From assembly GCA_963749035.1 (NCBI GenBank), contig CAVVKW010000004.1:1116001-1180000 (forward strand): DNA of 64,000 bases. The letters are read 5' to 3'. The notes under the pieces were generated by a model. That model was not told where the DNA came from, did no database searches, and saw only the letters and a list, made by a program, of their open reading frames with translations. Shown in pieces: positions 43,670 to 53,600 of this stretch. Each line of letters begins with the position of its first letter. Position 1 is the first letter of the stretch. The translations under genes and the position numbers were made by a program. This stretch comes from CAVVKW01 sp963749035 (GTDB lineage Bacteria; Verrucomicrobiota; Verrucomicrobiia; Chthoniobacterales; JAATET01).

Positions 43670-44764
43670 TTGACTCCCCGCGAGGCGGCCATCGCCCTGA
43701 ACCTCATTCCCAAGCTCGGCCCCGTCCGCGTCCGCCGACTTGTCGAACATTTCGGCAGCCCCCAAGCCATCCTCACCGCGAAGCCCGCCGCCCTCCGCGT
43801 CCTCCCCGGGATCGGACCCGAGATTGCGAATTCGATCGCCAATTGGGAGCAGAACACCGACCTCCCCGCCGAGCTCCGCCGCGTCACCGACTTTGGCTGC
43901 CACGTCCTCACGCAAGCTGACCCCACCTACCCCCGCGCCCTCCGCGAGATCCACGACGCCCCCACCGTCCTCTACGTCTGGGGTGAGATCACCGAAGCCG
44001 ACAACCACGCCATTGGCATCGTCGGAGCCCGCAAGCCCGGCCACTACGCCACCGAGTGCGCCAAGAAACTCGCCTACCAACTCGCCTACGCCGGCCTCAC
44101 CGTCATCTCCGGCCTCGCCCGCGGCATCGACGGTGCCGCCCACCAGGGCGCCCTCGCCGCCAAGGGCCGCACCCTCGCCGTCATCGGCTCCGGCCTCGCC
44201 AAACTCTACCCCGCCGAGCACGCCCCGCTCGCCGAACGGATCGCCGCCGGCCACGGCGCCGTCATCAGCGAATTCCCGATGACCACCACCGCCGACCGCC
44301 AGACCTTCCCGATGCGCAACCGCATCGTCGCCGGCTGTAGCTTCGGGCTCCTCGTCGTCGAAGCCGGCGTCAAGAGCGGCAGCCTCATCACCGCCTCCCA
44401 AGCCGCCGAGCAAGGCCGCTCGATCTACGCCGTCCCCGGCCGCATTACCGAACCCGCCTGCTTCGGCTCCAACAAACTCATCCAGTCCGGTGCCAAACTC
44501 GTCACCTGCGCCCAGGACATCCTCGACGACTTCGGACTTCTCTTCCGAGAAACCCCCGACCTCCACCCGCCCGTCGCCCTCCCCGACCTTCCGCCCGACC
44601 AGCTCGCCGCCCTCGAAGCCATCGGCGACGACGAAACCCACATCGACGCCATCGCGTCCAAATGCGGGTTGCCAATGCCAAAAGTGTCTTCTAGCTTGCT
44701 CGCCCTTGAAATGAGGCGACTCGTCAAGCAACTCCCCGGAAGCCGCTTCGTCCGCATCAACTAA
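43670..44764 (+). CDS. dprA: DNA-processing protein DprA
   Basis: The 364-residue protein starts at TTG 43670 (LTPREAAIALNLIPKLG). An N-terminal helix-hairpin-helix (RVLPGIGPEIANSIA) precedes the Rossmann-like DprA domain: GIVGARKPGHYATE, VISGLARGIDGAAHQGAL, AVIGSGLAKLYPAEH, VISEFPM, FPMRNRIVAG, GVKSGSLITASQAAEQGR. A C-terminal winged helix follows. DprA loads RecA on incoming single-stranded DNA during natural transformation. The start is chosen because the repeat upstream contains no in-frame ATG. Confidence 0.95.
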   Translation: MTPREAAIALNLIPKLGPVRVRRLVEHFGSPQAILTAKPAALRVLPGIGPEIANSIANWEQNTDLPAELRRVTDFGCHVLTQADPTYPRALREIHDAPTVLYVWGEITEADNHAIGIVGARKPGHYATECAKKLAYQLAYAGLTVISGLARGIDGAAHQGALAAKGRTLAVIGSGLAKLYPAEHAPLAERIAAGHGAVISEFPMTTTADRQTFPMRNRIVAGCSFGLLVVEAGVKSGSLITASQAAEQGRSIYAVPGRITEPACFGSNKLIQSGAKLVTCAQDILDDFGLLFRETPDLHPPVALPDLPPDQLAALEAIGDDETHIDAIASKCGLPMPKVSSSLLALEMRRLVKQLPGSRFVRIN

Positions 44765-44769
44765 CAACC

Positions 44770-44797
44770 AAATCTGCGTTAATCCTCTAATCTGCGG
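44770..44797. repeat. Short intergenic repeat (AATCTGCG type) before topB
   Basis: AATCTGCGTTAATCCTCTAA is followed by a second TCTGCGGA and lies 13 bases from the topB ATG. It belongs to the same class of formulaic pre-gene repeats. Confidence 0.6.
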
Positions 44798-44809
44798 ACC
44801 AAAATTATC

Positions 44810-47320
44810 ATGGGAAAAACCCTAGTCATCGCCGAGAAACCCAGCGTCGCCGGCGACCTCAGCCGCGCCCTCGGTAAGTTCACCAAATCCAAGGACTTCT
44901 ACGAAAACGACGAATACGTCGTCACCTCTGCCGTTGGTCACCTCGTGGAGCTTTGCCTCCCCGGCGAAATGGACAAGAAACGCGGCAAATGGTCCTTCGC
45001 GAACCTCCCCATCATCCCAGACGCCTTCGACCTCAAACCCATCGCCAAAAACGAGTCCCGCTACAAGGTCATCAAGAAACTTCTCAACCGCAAAGACGTC
45101 GACGACGTCATCAATGCCTGCGACGCCGGCCGCGAGGGCGAACTTATTTTCCACTACATCATCCAGCTCACCGGCTGCAAAAAATCGACCTCCCGCCTCT
45201 GGCTCCAGTCGATGACCCCGGAAGCCATCCGCTCGGGCTTCGAGAAACTCCGCGACGGTGTCGAAATGACCCCGCTCGCCGACGCCGCCGTCTGCCGCTC
45301 CGAGTCCGACTGGCTCGTCGGCATCAACGGCACCCGCGCCATGACCGCCTTCAACAGCAAAGGCGGCGGCTTCCAACTCACCCCCGTCGGTCGCGTCCAG
45401 ACCCCCACCCTCGCCATTCTCGCCGAGCGCGAAGAAAAGATCCGCGCCTTCAAACCAAAGCCCTACTTCGAAGTCTTCGGCGACTTCGGCGTCTCCGCCG
45501 GTCAATACCGCGGCCGCTGGTTCGACGAGAAATTCAAGAAGAGCGAAACCGACGACCAGCTCAAAGCCGAGCGCATCTGGACCGAAGAGGAAGCGAACGC
45601 CCTGAAGAACAAGTGCGAAGGCAAACCCGGCGAGATCACCGAGGAAAAGAAGCCCACTTCGCAAGCCCCGCCACTCCTCTACGACCTCACCACCCTCCAG
45701 CGCGAGGCCAACGGCCGCTTCGGCCTCCCCGCCCGTCGCACGCTGCAAATCGCCCAGGCCCTCTACGAGCGCCACAAGGTCCTCACCTACCCGCGAACCG
45801 ATTCCCGCTACCTTCCCGAAGATTACGTTGGCAACGTGAAGAGCAACTTCGGCAAGTTCCAAAATCAGGACCTCGCCGCCCACGCCAAAAAAGCCCTCAA
45901 GGAGGACTGGGTAAAGCCGAACAAGCGCATCTTCAACAACGCCAAAGTCTCCGATCACCACGCCATCATCCCGACCGGCACCGCTCCGAAGTCGCTCGAC
46001 GAAATGGAGCTCAAGGTGTTCGACATGGTCGCCCGGCGCTTCATCGCCGTCTTCTATCCCTCGGCTCAATTCGAAATCACCACCCGCATCACCCGCGTGG
46101 AAGGCGAGGCGTTCAAAACCGACGGTAAGATCATTACCAATCCCGGCTGGCTCGCCGTTTACGGAAAAACCGCCGCCTCCGCCGACGACGACACCGTCGT
46201 CTCCATCGAGAAGGATGAAAAAGCCCGCACCGAAGCCATCGAGGTCAAGCGGAACGAAACCCGCCCGCCCGCCCGCTTCAACGAAGCCACCCTCCTCTCC
46301 GCGATGGAAGGCGCCGGCAAACTCGTCGACGACGAGGAACTCCGCGCCGCCATGTCCCAACGCGGCCTCGGCACCCCCGCCACCCGCGCTCAGATCATCG
46401 AAGGTCTCCTCTACGACGGCTACCTCATCCGCCAGGGCCGCGACATCATCACCACCGCCAAAGGCCTCTCGCTCATCACCCTCCTCAAAGGAATCGGCGT
46501 CGAGAGCCTCACGTCGCCCGAACTGACCGGCGACTGGGAGCACAAGCTCAAGGAAATGGAGACCGGCAAGATGGACCGCGCCGCCTTCATGGACGAGATC
46601 CGTCGCTTCACCGAAGAGATCGTCGGCAAGGCCAAGGACTTCAGCGGCGAGGCCGGCGACGTCGTCGGAAACTTCCACGACCTCGAAGCCAAGTGTCCCA
46701 AGTGCGAATCCAAGACCTTCAAGGAATCCTTCAAAGCCTACGAATGCGCCACCGAAGGCTGCGGCGAACTCATCTGGAAAACCATGGCCGGCCGTGAACT
46801 CGAGCGCGAAGAGATCGTCACCCTCCTCGAGCAAGGCCAGGTCGGCCCCCTCGAAGGCTTTCGCTCAAAAATGGGCCGCCCCTTCTCTGCCGTCGTCAAA
46901 CTCGACGAAGACAAGAAGCAGACCTTCGACTTCGGCGACGACAAGGTCGAGCAGGTCGACTTCAGCCAGGCCCCCGTCGTCGGCCCCTGCCCGGTTTGCA
47001 AGACCGGCACCGTCCACGACACGCCGAACGCCTACATGTGCACCCACACGCCCGAGAAAAAGTGCACCTTCCGCATGGGCAAAACGATTCTCCAGCGCGA
47101 GATCCTCGTCGACCAGGCGAAGAAACTCATCGAGACCGGCAAAACGGATCTGCTCCCCCGCTTCATTAGCAAAAAAGGCCGCCCCTTCTCCGCCTTCCTA
47201 AAACTCGACGGCGGCAAAGTCGGTTTCGAGTTCGAAGAACGGAAAAAGAAAGAGCCCGCCGCCAAGAAGGCACCGGCCAAAAAGAAAGCCGCCCCCAAGA
47301 AAAAGGCCGAAGCCGCGTGA
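44810..47320 (+). CDS. topB: Type IA DNA topoisomerase (TopB/topoisomerase III-like)
   Basis: The 836-residue protein starts with the Toprim domain (LVIAEKPSVAGDLSRAL; acidic triad region NACDAGREGELIF). The type IA core follows with the active Tyr in VLTYPRTDSRYLP and helical motifs SAMEGAGKLVDDEEL and GLGTPATRAQIIEGLLYDGY. Two C-terminal Cys clusters (CPKC...CATEGC; CPVC...CTHTPEKKC) each precede a GRPFSA repeat. A lysine/alanine-rich tail (KKAPAKKKAAPKKKAEAA) ends it. It relaxes negative supercoils and decatenates DNA. Confidence 0.93.
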   Translation: MGKTLVIAEKPSVAGDLSRALGKFTKSKDFYENDEYVVTSAVGHLVELCLPGEMDKKRGKWSFANLPIIPDAFDLKPIAKNESRYKVIKKLLNRKDVDDVINACDAGREGELIFHYIIQLTGCKKSTSRLWLQSMTPEAIRSGFEKLRDGVEMTPLADAAVCRSESDWLVGINGTRAMTAFNSKGGGFQLTPVGRVQTPTLAILAEREEKIRAFKPKPYFEVFGDFGVSAGQYRGRWFDEKFKKSETDDQLKAERIWTEEEANALKNKCEGKPGEITEEKKPTSQAPPLLYDLTTLQREANGRFGLPARRTLQIAQALYERHKVLTYPRTDSRYLPEDYVGNVKSNFGKFQNQDLAAHAKKALKEDWVKPNKRIFNNAKVSDHHAIIPTGTAPKSLDEMELKVFDMVARRFIAVFYPSAQFEITTRITRVEGEAFKTDGKIITNPGWLAVYGKTAASADDDTVVSIEKDEKARTEAIEVKRNETRPPARFNEATLLSAMEGAGKLVDDEELRAAMSQRGLGTPATRAQIIEGLLYDGYLIRQGRDIITTAKGLSLITLLKGIGVESLTSPELTGDWEHKLKEMETGKMDRAAFMDEIRRFTEEIVGKAKDFSGEAGDVVGNFHDLEAKCPKCESKTFKESFKAYECATEGCGELIWKTMAGRELEREEIVTLLEQGQVGPLEGFRSKMGRPFSAVVKLDEDKKQTFDFGDDKVEQVDFSQAPVVGPCPVCKTGTVHDTPNAYMCTHTPEKKCTFRMGKTILQREILVDQAKKLIETGKTDLLPRFISKKGRPFSAFLKLDGGKVGFEFEERKKKEPAAKKAPAKKKAAPKKKAEAA

Positions 47321-47326
47321 GGTTCA

Positions 47327-47423
47327 GACAGGATTAACAGAATTTTCAGGATTGGTCGAAAACCACGCGCCGCAGGCGCATAGAAAAATCAAAAACAATC
47401 CTGAGAATCCTGTAAATCCTGTC
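47327..47423. repeat. 97-base palindromic intergenic element
   Basis: Arms at 47327-47353 and 47397-47423 are complementary at 24 of 27 positions (GACAGGATTAACAG... / ...AATCCTGTC). The loop holds a small GCGCC-GGCGC hairpin. It fills the gap between topB and the next small gene and may also end topB transcription. Confidence 0.75.
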
Positions 47424-47435
47424 CAAAAGTATTTC

Positions 47436-47666
47436 ATGTCCGAAGACCGCAACCTCGGCGAGCAACCCCTCGCCGCCATCCTGTCCACCCGCGATCTCCG
47501 CCCCCAGGACCTCGTCGCCACCGACCCGATCCGCATCACCCACAAAATGATCGCCCGCGCGACGAAAGGCCGCCGCCTCACCTCGCACAGCCAGCAGCTT
47601 GTCCTGAGCGCCCTCAATACCGTCACCGGCGAGACCCACAAAAAGTCTGACCTCTTCAACTACTGA
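47436..47666 (+). CDS. Small conserved-looking protein of unknown function
   Basis: From ATG 47436 (MSEDRNLGEQPLAAILSTRD) the protein has 76 residues: basic, no membrane segment, ending THKKSDLFNY. RITHKMIARATKGRRLTSHS resembles a helix with a nucleic-acid-binding patch. It starts 12 bases behind a palindromic repeat. Function unknown. Confidence 0.6.
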   Translation: MSEDRNLGEQPLAAILSTRDLRPQDLVATDPIRITHKMIARATKGRRLTSHSQQLVLSALNTVTGETHKKSDLFNY

Positions 47667-47686
47667 CGCTCACCGAGAAAGCTGAT

Positions 47687-47713
47687 AGTTGAGAGTTGGC
47701 AGTTGAGAGTCGG
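47687..47713. repeat. Short intergenic repeat (AGTTGAGAGT)
   Basis: Two copies of AGTTGAGAGT separated by TGGC lie in the gap before the hexapeptide acyltransferase gene. The unit is another formulaic pre-gene repeat. Confidence 0.6.
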
Positions 47714-47839
47714 GGACGAGATTTTTGCGGAAACCTCCAAGTCTCTCGGACAGCGAACATTTGCGATGCAGTGGGACGTCGTCCCGAAGGAATTCAGCTC
47801 ACAACCTTTGACTTTCAACGACCCTTCCAACCGAACGCC

Positions 47840-48517
47840 ATGCACGCCCCCTCCGACTACCTCGACCTCGCCCACACCGAGCACCGCGTGATTTTCGAAA
47901 AGGCCGAAAACGTCTGGGACGCGCTGGCCGAAATTAAGACCTACCTGAAGTTCCGCCTGAAGCCCGGCATCCACGGCCGCCTCGTCGGTCGCCCCTTCAT
48001 CAGCGACAACGTCCACGTCGGCGAAGGGACCATCATCGAGCACGGAGCCATGATCAAAGGCCCCGCCTGGATCGGAGAAAACTGCGAGATCCGCAACGGC
48101 TGCTACATCCGCGAGAACGTTATCCTCGGCAACGGCGTGGTCGCCGGCAACTCGAGCGAATTCAAGAACTGCCTCGTGTTCGACGAAGCCCAAGTCCCGC
48201 ACTTCAACTACGTCGGCGACTCCATCCTCGGTCACCACGCCCACCTCGGCGCCGGCGTCATCCTGTCCAACGTCCGCCTCGACAAAAAGCCCATCAAGGT
48301 CTCGTCGAAGGACGGCAACGTCCAAACCGACCTGCGGAAATTCGGCGCGATCGTCGGCGACTACGCCGAAATCGGCTGCAACGCCGTGATCAGCCCCGGC
48401 AGCGTCATCGGACGCCGATCCGTCGTCTATCCGGGTGCTCACTGGCGCGGCATCCTCGCGGAGGACAGCATCGCCCACGTCCGCCTCGATCAGTCGATCC
48501 GCCCGAGGCGGAGCTGA
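47840..48517 (+). CDS. Left-handed beta-helix (hexapeptide) acyl- or nucleotidyl-transferase-like protein
   Basis: From ATG 47840 (MHAPSDYLDLAHTEHRVIFE) the protein has 225 residues. Hexapeptide repeats build a left-handed beta-helix: VHVGEGTIIEHGAMIKGPAW, IRENVILGNGVVAGNSSEFK, VGDSILGHHAHLGAGVILSN, IGCNAVISPGSVIGRRSVVY. The closest known pattern is the C-terminal half of GlmU-like or sugar-nucleotide acetyltransferases, but no nucleotidyltransferase domain is attached. Catalytic His candidates are in GHHAHLG. The substrate is unknown. Confidence 0.75.
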   Translation: MHAPSDYLDLAHTEHRVIFEKAENVWDALAEIKTYLKFRLKPGIHGRLVGRPFISDNVHVGEGTIIEHGAMIKGPAWIGENCEIRNGCYIRENVILGNGVVAGNSSEFKNCLVFDEAQVPHFNYVGDSILGHHAHLGAGVILSNVRLDKKPIKVSSKDGNVQTDLRKFGAIVGDYAEIGCNAVISPGSVIGRRSVVYPGAHWRGILAEDSIAHVRLDQSIRPRRS

Positions 48518-48582
48518 AATTTTGCAAATCAGGATTTGTTCCGGATGAAAATCTAGAGTAAACAATCCGGCTCACCAGCGAC

Positions 48583-48657
48583 GGCGGGGTAGCCAAGTGG
48601 TAAGGCAGAGCTCTGCAAAAGCTCTATGCGTCGGTTCGATTCCGTCCCCCGCCTCCA
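48583..48657 (+). tRNA. tRNA-Cys (GCA)
   Basis: The acceptor stem GGCGGGG/CCCCGCC, the D arm GCCAAGTGGTAAGGC, the anticodon arm GAGCTCTGCAAAAGCTC with anticodon GCA, the T arm CGGTTCGATTCCG and an encoded CCA are all present. Confidence 0.96.
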
Positions 48658-49376
48658 CCCTCGATTCACTCGGATTGAGGAGTTGTCAGCGAGCGACGCC
48701 GCCAAGCGAGCGACGCTGCCTACCACGCGCACAAAAGGCGAGTTCCGGCCAGTGCCTGACTCCAGCACAACCGTTAGAGCGAAAGCGACCGCCAGACCAA
48801 CTTACCTCCTTGAGCGCAGCTCGCTACCGCCCTCACCCCACACCAATTCGAAGTCACCTCGATTCCCAAGAGTTGAATGCGGCTCGCGACGACATCGCGT
48901 CCAATTCCGTCGGCCGCCGCATACTTCGGCTCAAGCCCAACCGGGGCCAACCGGGCAGTAGGAACAATCAGACAGTGATGACGCGATTTTCATCAAGATG
49001 AGGTCATCTTGAAGCACGCGAGATTCGTTTCAACTCTGTTTAAAGGAACCGTCGAACTCTGAGATTCCCACGCAAGAACTGCCGGGATCTTCGGAGACCA
49101 AAGCGTTTTCAACGACTTCTGATAATTCACAAGTTATTCTCAGAACCACAACCTGTAGTGGTCGATCAAATTCCAGACACAACATGTGTCTTTTATCGTT
49201 GACGATAAACTCTCGAAACTCCTAAAAGATTCGTGCACCCGCAAGGCACAGCTTCCAAACCGTTCAGAACCGATGACCGTTGGTTCCTCCCAAAACTGAA
49301 CGGCTTCTTCCCGAACAATTGCGACTAAAATGTCACTCGATTAACCCGCCTGATCCACGCCAAAAAACGCCCGCAA
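48658..49376. other. 719-base gap upstream of nrdB without a gene
   Basis: No frame here looks coding. The proximal part is low in features; the distal part holds three palindromic motifs described separately as candidate NrdR sites. Confidence 0.5.
49145..49209. promoter_or_regulatory. Candidate NrdR boxes upstream of the ribonucleotide reductase genes
   Basis: Three palindromes follow each other: ACCACAACCTGTAGTGGT (49145-49162), GACACAACATGTGTC (49176-49190) and TTTATCGTTGACGATAAA (49192-49209). The first two are about 30 bases centre to centre, close to the three-turn spacing of NrdR box pairs, and carry the ACAC/GTGT-like ends. They lie about 170-230 bases upstream of nrdB. Confidence 0.4.
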
Positions 49377-50492
49377 ATGACGCCGACTCCCACCAAAAAC
49401 TCCGCTACCACCACCGTTAAGCTCGGCGATCGCACGTTTCACCTCGACCGGGAAAAAGCGGAAGCCGCGTATGCCGCCAAGCGCGTGATCAACGGGCGGG
49501 ACACCATGTTTTTCAACATCCTCCCGGTTAAATACCAGTGGGCTTATGATCTTTATAAGACCATGAAGCACAACCACTGGGAGCCGGAAGACATCCAGAT
49601 GCAACGCGACATCGAACAATGGCGCGATCAGACCGGCACCGTCTCCGAGACCGAGCGGTGGATCATCAAGATGGCGATCGGATATTTCTCCGCAGCCGAA
49701 GGCATCGTCGGCGACAACATCCAGCACGTCGTCCGGGAGCTCGTCACCGCACCCGAGCTCAAACTCGTTCTCGGCCGGCACGCTCACGAGGAAAACATCC
49801 ACGCCGACAGTCTCGTTTACATGATCAGTTCTCTCGGCATCAATCCGCACGAGTGCGAGGCCATGTTCGAGGATATTGAAACCATCAAGGAGAAGACGGA
49901 ATTCGTTGTTTCCAACAGCCGCGCGCTTCGTCGCGACGTTGACCTCTCCGACACCGCCAACAAGCAGGCTCTCGCGAAGAACATCTTCCTCTTCGGCCAG
50001 TGCATGGAAGGCACCCAATTCTACGGCCTTTTCGGCATGGTGCTCGCTCTCTATCGCCAGACGAAGTTCCCGGGTATCGGCCAGATGTTCAGCTACACCC
50101 TGCGCGACGAGTCCAACCACATCGAGGTCTTCCGCAACCTTCTCATGGACCTCATCGACGAGAACCCGGACATCTGGACCGAAGACTTCCGCGAACACCT
50201 CCGCGAGACGATGCGCGAAGCCGTGCGCCTGGAAAAAAAATTCATCGCCGATTGTCTCCCCGTCTCCGCCGTCGGTCTCACCCGCGACGAATTCACCTCC
50301 TACATCGACTTCATTGGTGATCGCCGCCTCGAAGGCGTCGGTCTCGAACCCCTCAACGGCCCCATCGACAATCCCCTCCCTTGGCTCGCCGAGATGATGG
50401 ATCTCCGCAAGGAATCGAACTTCTTCGAAAGCCGCGTCACCGACTACCGCCGCGCAGCGGCCATCAAGGAAGCCGACGACGACGACCTGTAA
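49377..50492 (+). CDS. nrdB: Ribonucleotide reductase small subunit, class Ic-like
   Basis: The 371-residue R2 protein has metal ligands Glu108 (AAEGIVGDN), Glu139 and His142 (HEENIHADSL), Glu in CMEGTQFYG, and Glu/His in RDESNHIEVF. The position of the radical Tyr (E. coli Y122) is Leu146, and the E. coli Asp84 ligand is Glu108. Both are features of class Ic subunits, which use an Mn/Fe centre in place of a tyrosyl radical. The C-terminal tail ends EADDDDL. It is followed by nrdA after 130 bases. Confidence 0.93.
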   Translation: MTPTPTKNSATTTVKLGDRTFHLDREKAEAAYAAKRVINGRDTMFFNILPVKYQWAYDLYKTMKHNHWEPEDIQMQRDIEQWRDQTGTVSETERWIIKMAIGYFSAAEGIVGDNIQHVVRELVTAPELKLVLGRHAHEENIHADSLVYMISSLGINPHECEAMFEDIETIKEKTEFVVSNSRALRRDVDLSDTANKQALAKNIFLFGQCMEGTQFYGLFGMVLALYRQTKFPGIGQMFSYTLRDESNHIEVFRNLLMDLIDENPDIWTEDFREHLRETMREAVRLEKKFIADCLPVSAVGLTRDEFTSYIDFIGDRRLEGVGLEPLNGPIDNPLPWLAEMMDLRKESNFFESRVTDYRRAAAIKEADDDDL

Positions 50493-50622
50493 GATCACCG
50501 AGTGGGTAGTTGTTGGTCACCCGCGGACCGCTCTTCCAAGAGCACCATCCCGCACCGAAGACAACCAGCCCTGACGTCAAACCGACAACCAACCGAACCA
50601 AACCAACAACCCGCCCAACCCA

Positions 50623-53600
50623 ATGATCCGGAAACCCACTCTCGAGCAGGACGTTGTCCTCAAGCGCATCGTCACCACTCCGCGGAGTCAGAAACCTGAC
50701 TTCGCGTGGCGCGAGATTCTGCCCGCCCTCGAGCAGCCAGGCATCCAAGTCACCCACGGCGCGGAGGAACGCGCGTTCAACCTCGCCGACGTCGCCGACG
50801 AGATCGGAAACGCTCTCACCGATCTCCTCCTCTCCCGCGACCAAGAGGACATCTTTACCGACAAAAATCGCTCGCTCGTCGCGACGGTCGCTCACTCCGT
50901 CGCGGAGCGCCTCACCGAGCAGGTCGCGGAAGGTCGCACGCTCAAGCTCTCCGAGAACGATCTCTCCCTCCTCATCGAAAAGGCGCTCATCGAGATCGAC
51001 GCTCACGACGTCGCCAAATCCCTCGTCTTCAGTCGCTCCGCCCGCGGTGGACTCCGCGTCGGCCCCGACGATTTGAAACGAGAGCCGCTTAACGTCCGAC
51101 TCATCCGTCGCAACGGCAGCGTCGTTCCTTGGATCGAGGACAAGATCGAACTCGCCGTCCGCAAGTCGTTTCTCTCCGAGCACGAAGACGGTGAGCCAGC
51201 TTCCGCCGTCGCTGCCGCCGTCACTGACCGAATTCGTCAAGTCGGTCAGGCCTTCGTCCACATCGAAGACGTTCAGGATTTCGTCCAGGAAGAACTCATG
51301 CGCCAAGGCTACTACAAGGTCGCCGCCAGCTACGTTCTCTACCGGGCTCACCGGGCAAAACTTCGCGACGACGAAGAGGCCGCCCCGACTGAGGACGAGC
51401 CGCAGCAGGACAGCCTCGTCGTCGTTCGCACCGCCGACGGACGCAGCGATTTCTGGGACGGCACCGACCTCAAGCGCCGAGTTGCGTTTGCCACCATCGG
51501 TCTCGACCTCAATCTCAACGCGGAACAAATCGAGCGCGAACTCCGCCGCTCCATTGGTGCCGAAACGACCGCCGAAGACCTCAGAAAAACGATCATCCTC
51601 AACGCCAAATCGCTCATCGATCGTGACGCCGATTTCGCGAAGTTCGCCGGCCGCATTCTTCTCACCTACATCTACGAGGAGGTCCTCAGTTGGAACATCG
51701 TCACCGACGGCATCGAGGGCCTGAAGGAACTCCACGTCCGCGCCTTCAAGGGTTATCTCCGGCACGGTGCCGCCATCGAGCGCCTCAGCCCCAAGCTCCT
51801 TGGCTACGACCTCGACAAGCTCGCCGAAGCCCTCGATCCCTCCGCCGATCTCGACTTTGACTTTCTCGGCATCTCGACCCTCTACGACCGCTATCTCGTC
51901 GTCGATAAAACGGGCAAAACTCCACGCCGCATCGAGACGCCGCAGTTCTTCTGGATGCGCGTCTCCATGGGCCTCTTCATCGGCGAACCGTCCGACCGCG
52001 AAGACTGGATCATCCGCCTCTACGGGCTCTACAAAGGCCGCCGCTTCTGCAGCAGCACCCCCACCCTCTTCAACGCCGGCACGCCGCACAGCCAGCTCAG
52101 CTCCTGCTACCTCTACAAGATCGACGACAGCATTGAATCGATCATGCAGCGCGGTATCGCCGAAAACGCCTACCTCTCCAAGTGGGCCGGCGGCCTGGGC
52201 GGATCCTGGACCTCCGTCCGCGGCACCGGCGGCTACATCAAAGGAACCAACGGCGAATCCCAAGGCGTCATTCCGTTTCTCAAGCTCCACAACGACCAAC
52301 TCGTCGCCGTCAACCAAGGCGGCAAGCGTCGCGGCTCGGGCTGCGCCTACCTCGAGACCTGGCACAACGACATCCGGGAATTCTTCGAGCTTCGCCGCGG
52401 AGTCGGCGACGACCGCCGCCGAACCCACGATTTAAACACCGCCAACTGGATCCCGGACCTCTTCATGAAGCGAATGGAGGCCCGCCAGGATTGGACCCTT
52501 TTCCGCTCCAACGAGACCCCCGACCTCCACGACCTCTACGGACGAAAATTTGAAGAGCGCTACGTTCACTACGAGCGTCTCGCCGCCGAAGGAAAGATCT
52601 TCGGAGAAAAGGTCCCCGCTCTCGAGATTTGGAAATCGATGCTCAAGATGCTCCTCGAAACCGGGCATCCGTGGATCACCTTCAAAGACCCGTGCAACCT
52701 GCGGTCGCCGCAGGATCACGTCGGCGTCATCCACAGCAGCAACCTCTGCACCGAGATCACCCTGAACACCAGCGAAGAGGAAACCGCCGTCTGCAACCTC
52801 GGGTCCGTCGTCCTCGACACCCACGTCCGCGCCGACGGCACACTCGATTTCGAAATGCTTCGCGAGACCGTCACGGTCGCCATTCGCGCTCTCGATAACG
52901 TCATCGACATTAACTTTTACCCGACCGAAGCCGCCAAGCGCTCGAACCTTCGTCATCGCCCCATCGGCCTCGGCATCATGGGTCTGCAGAACGCCCTCTT
53001 CAAACGCGGTCACTCGTTCGCCAGCCCGGAGGCCGTCGATTTCAACGACGAATTCATGGAGGCCATTGCCTTCTGCGCCTACTCCGCCTCCGCCGACCTC
53101 GCCGCCGAGCGCGGACCCTACTCGACGTTTCGCGGGTCGAAGTGGGATCGCGGACTGCTCCCGCAGGACACCATCGAGATCCTCGAGCAGGAGCGCGGCA
53201 TCAAGATCGACGTCCCGCGCGGCGGCAAACTCGATTGGACCCCGGTCCGCGAGAAAATCAAAACTCACGGTATGCGGAACAGCAACGTTCTCGCCATCGC
53301 GCCGACCGCCACGATTTCGAACATCACCGGCACCACGCCCTGCATCGAACCGAGCTTCATGAACCTCTTCGTGAAGGAGAACCTCGGCGGCAAGTTCCCG
53401 GTCCTCAACACGCACCTTATCCGCGACCTCAAGTCCCGCGGCCTCTGGGACGAGCACATGCGCGAGCAGATCAAATATTTCGACGGCGAACTCGAAGCCA
53501 TCGAGACCGTTCCCGACGACCTGAAAGAAAAATACCTCACCGTCTTCCAGATTCCTTACGAATTCCTGGTCGACGCCGCCGCTCGTCGCCAGAAGTGGAT

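Noticed and set aside
43598..44767. 389-codon reverse frame opposite dprA
   Set aside because: dprA has all family motifs; the reverse frame is acidic, repetitive and motif-free.
44822..46834. Very long reverse-strand open frame (670 codons) opposite topB
   Set aside because: It is antisense to a clearly identified topoisomerase and has the low-complexity Gly/Ala/Glu/Val composition produced by third-position GC bias.
50464..52428. 654-codon reverse frame opposite nrdA
   Set aside because: It is a mirror of the nrdA coding frame, without recognisable motifs.
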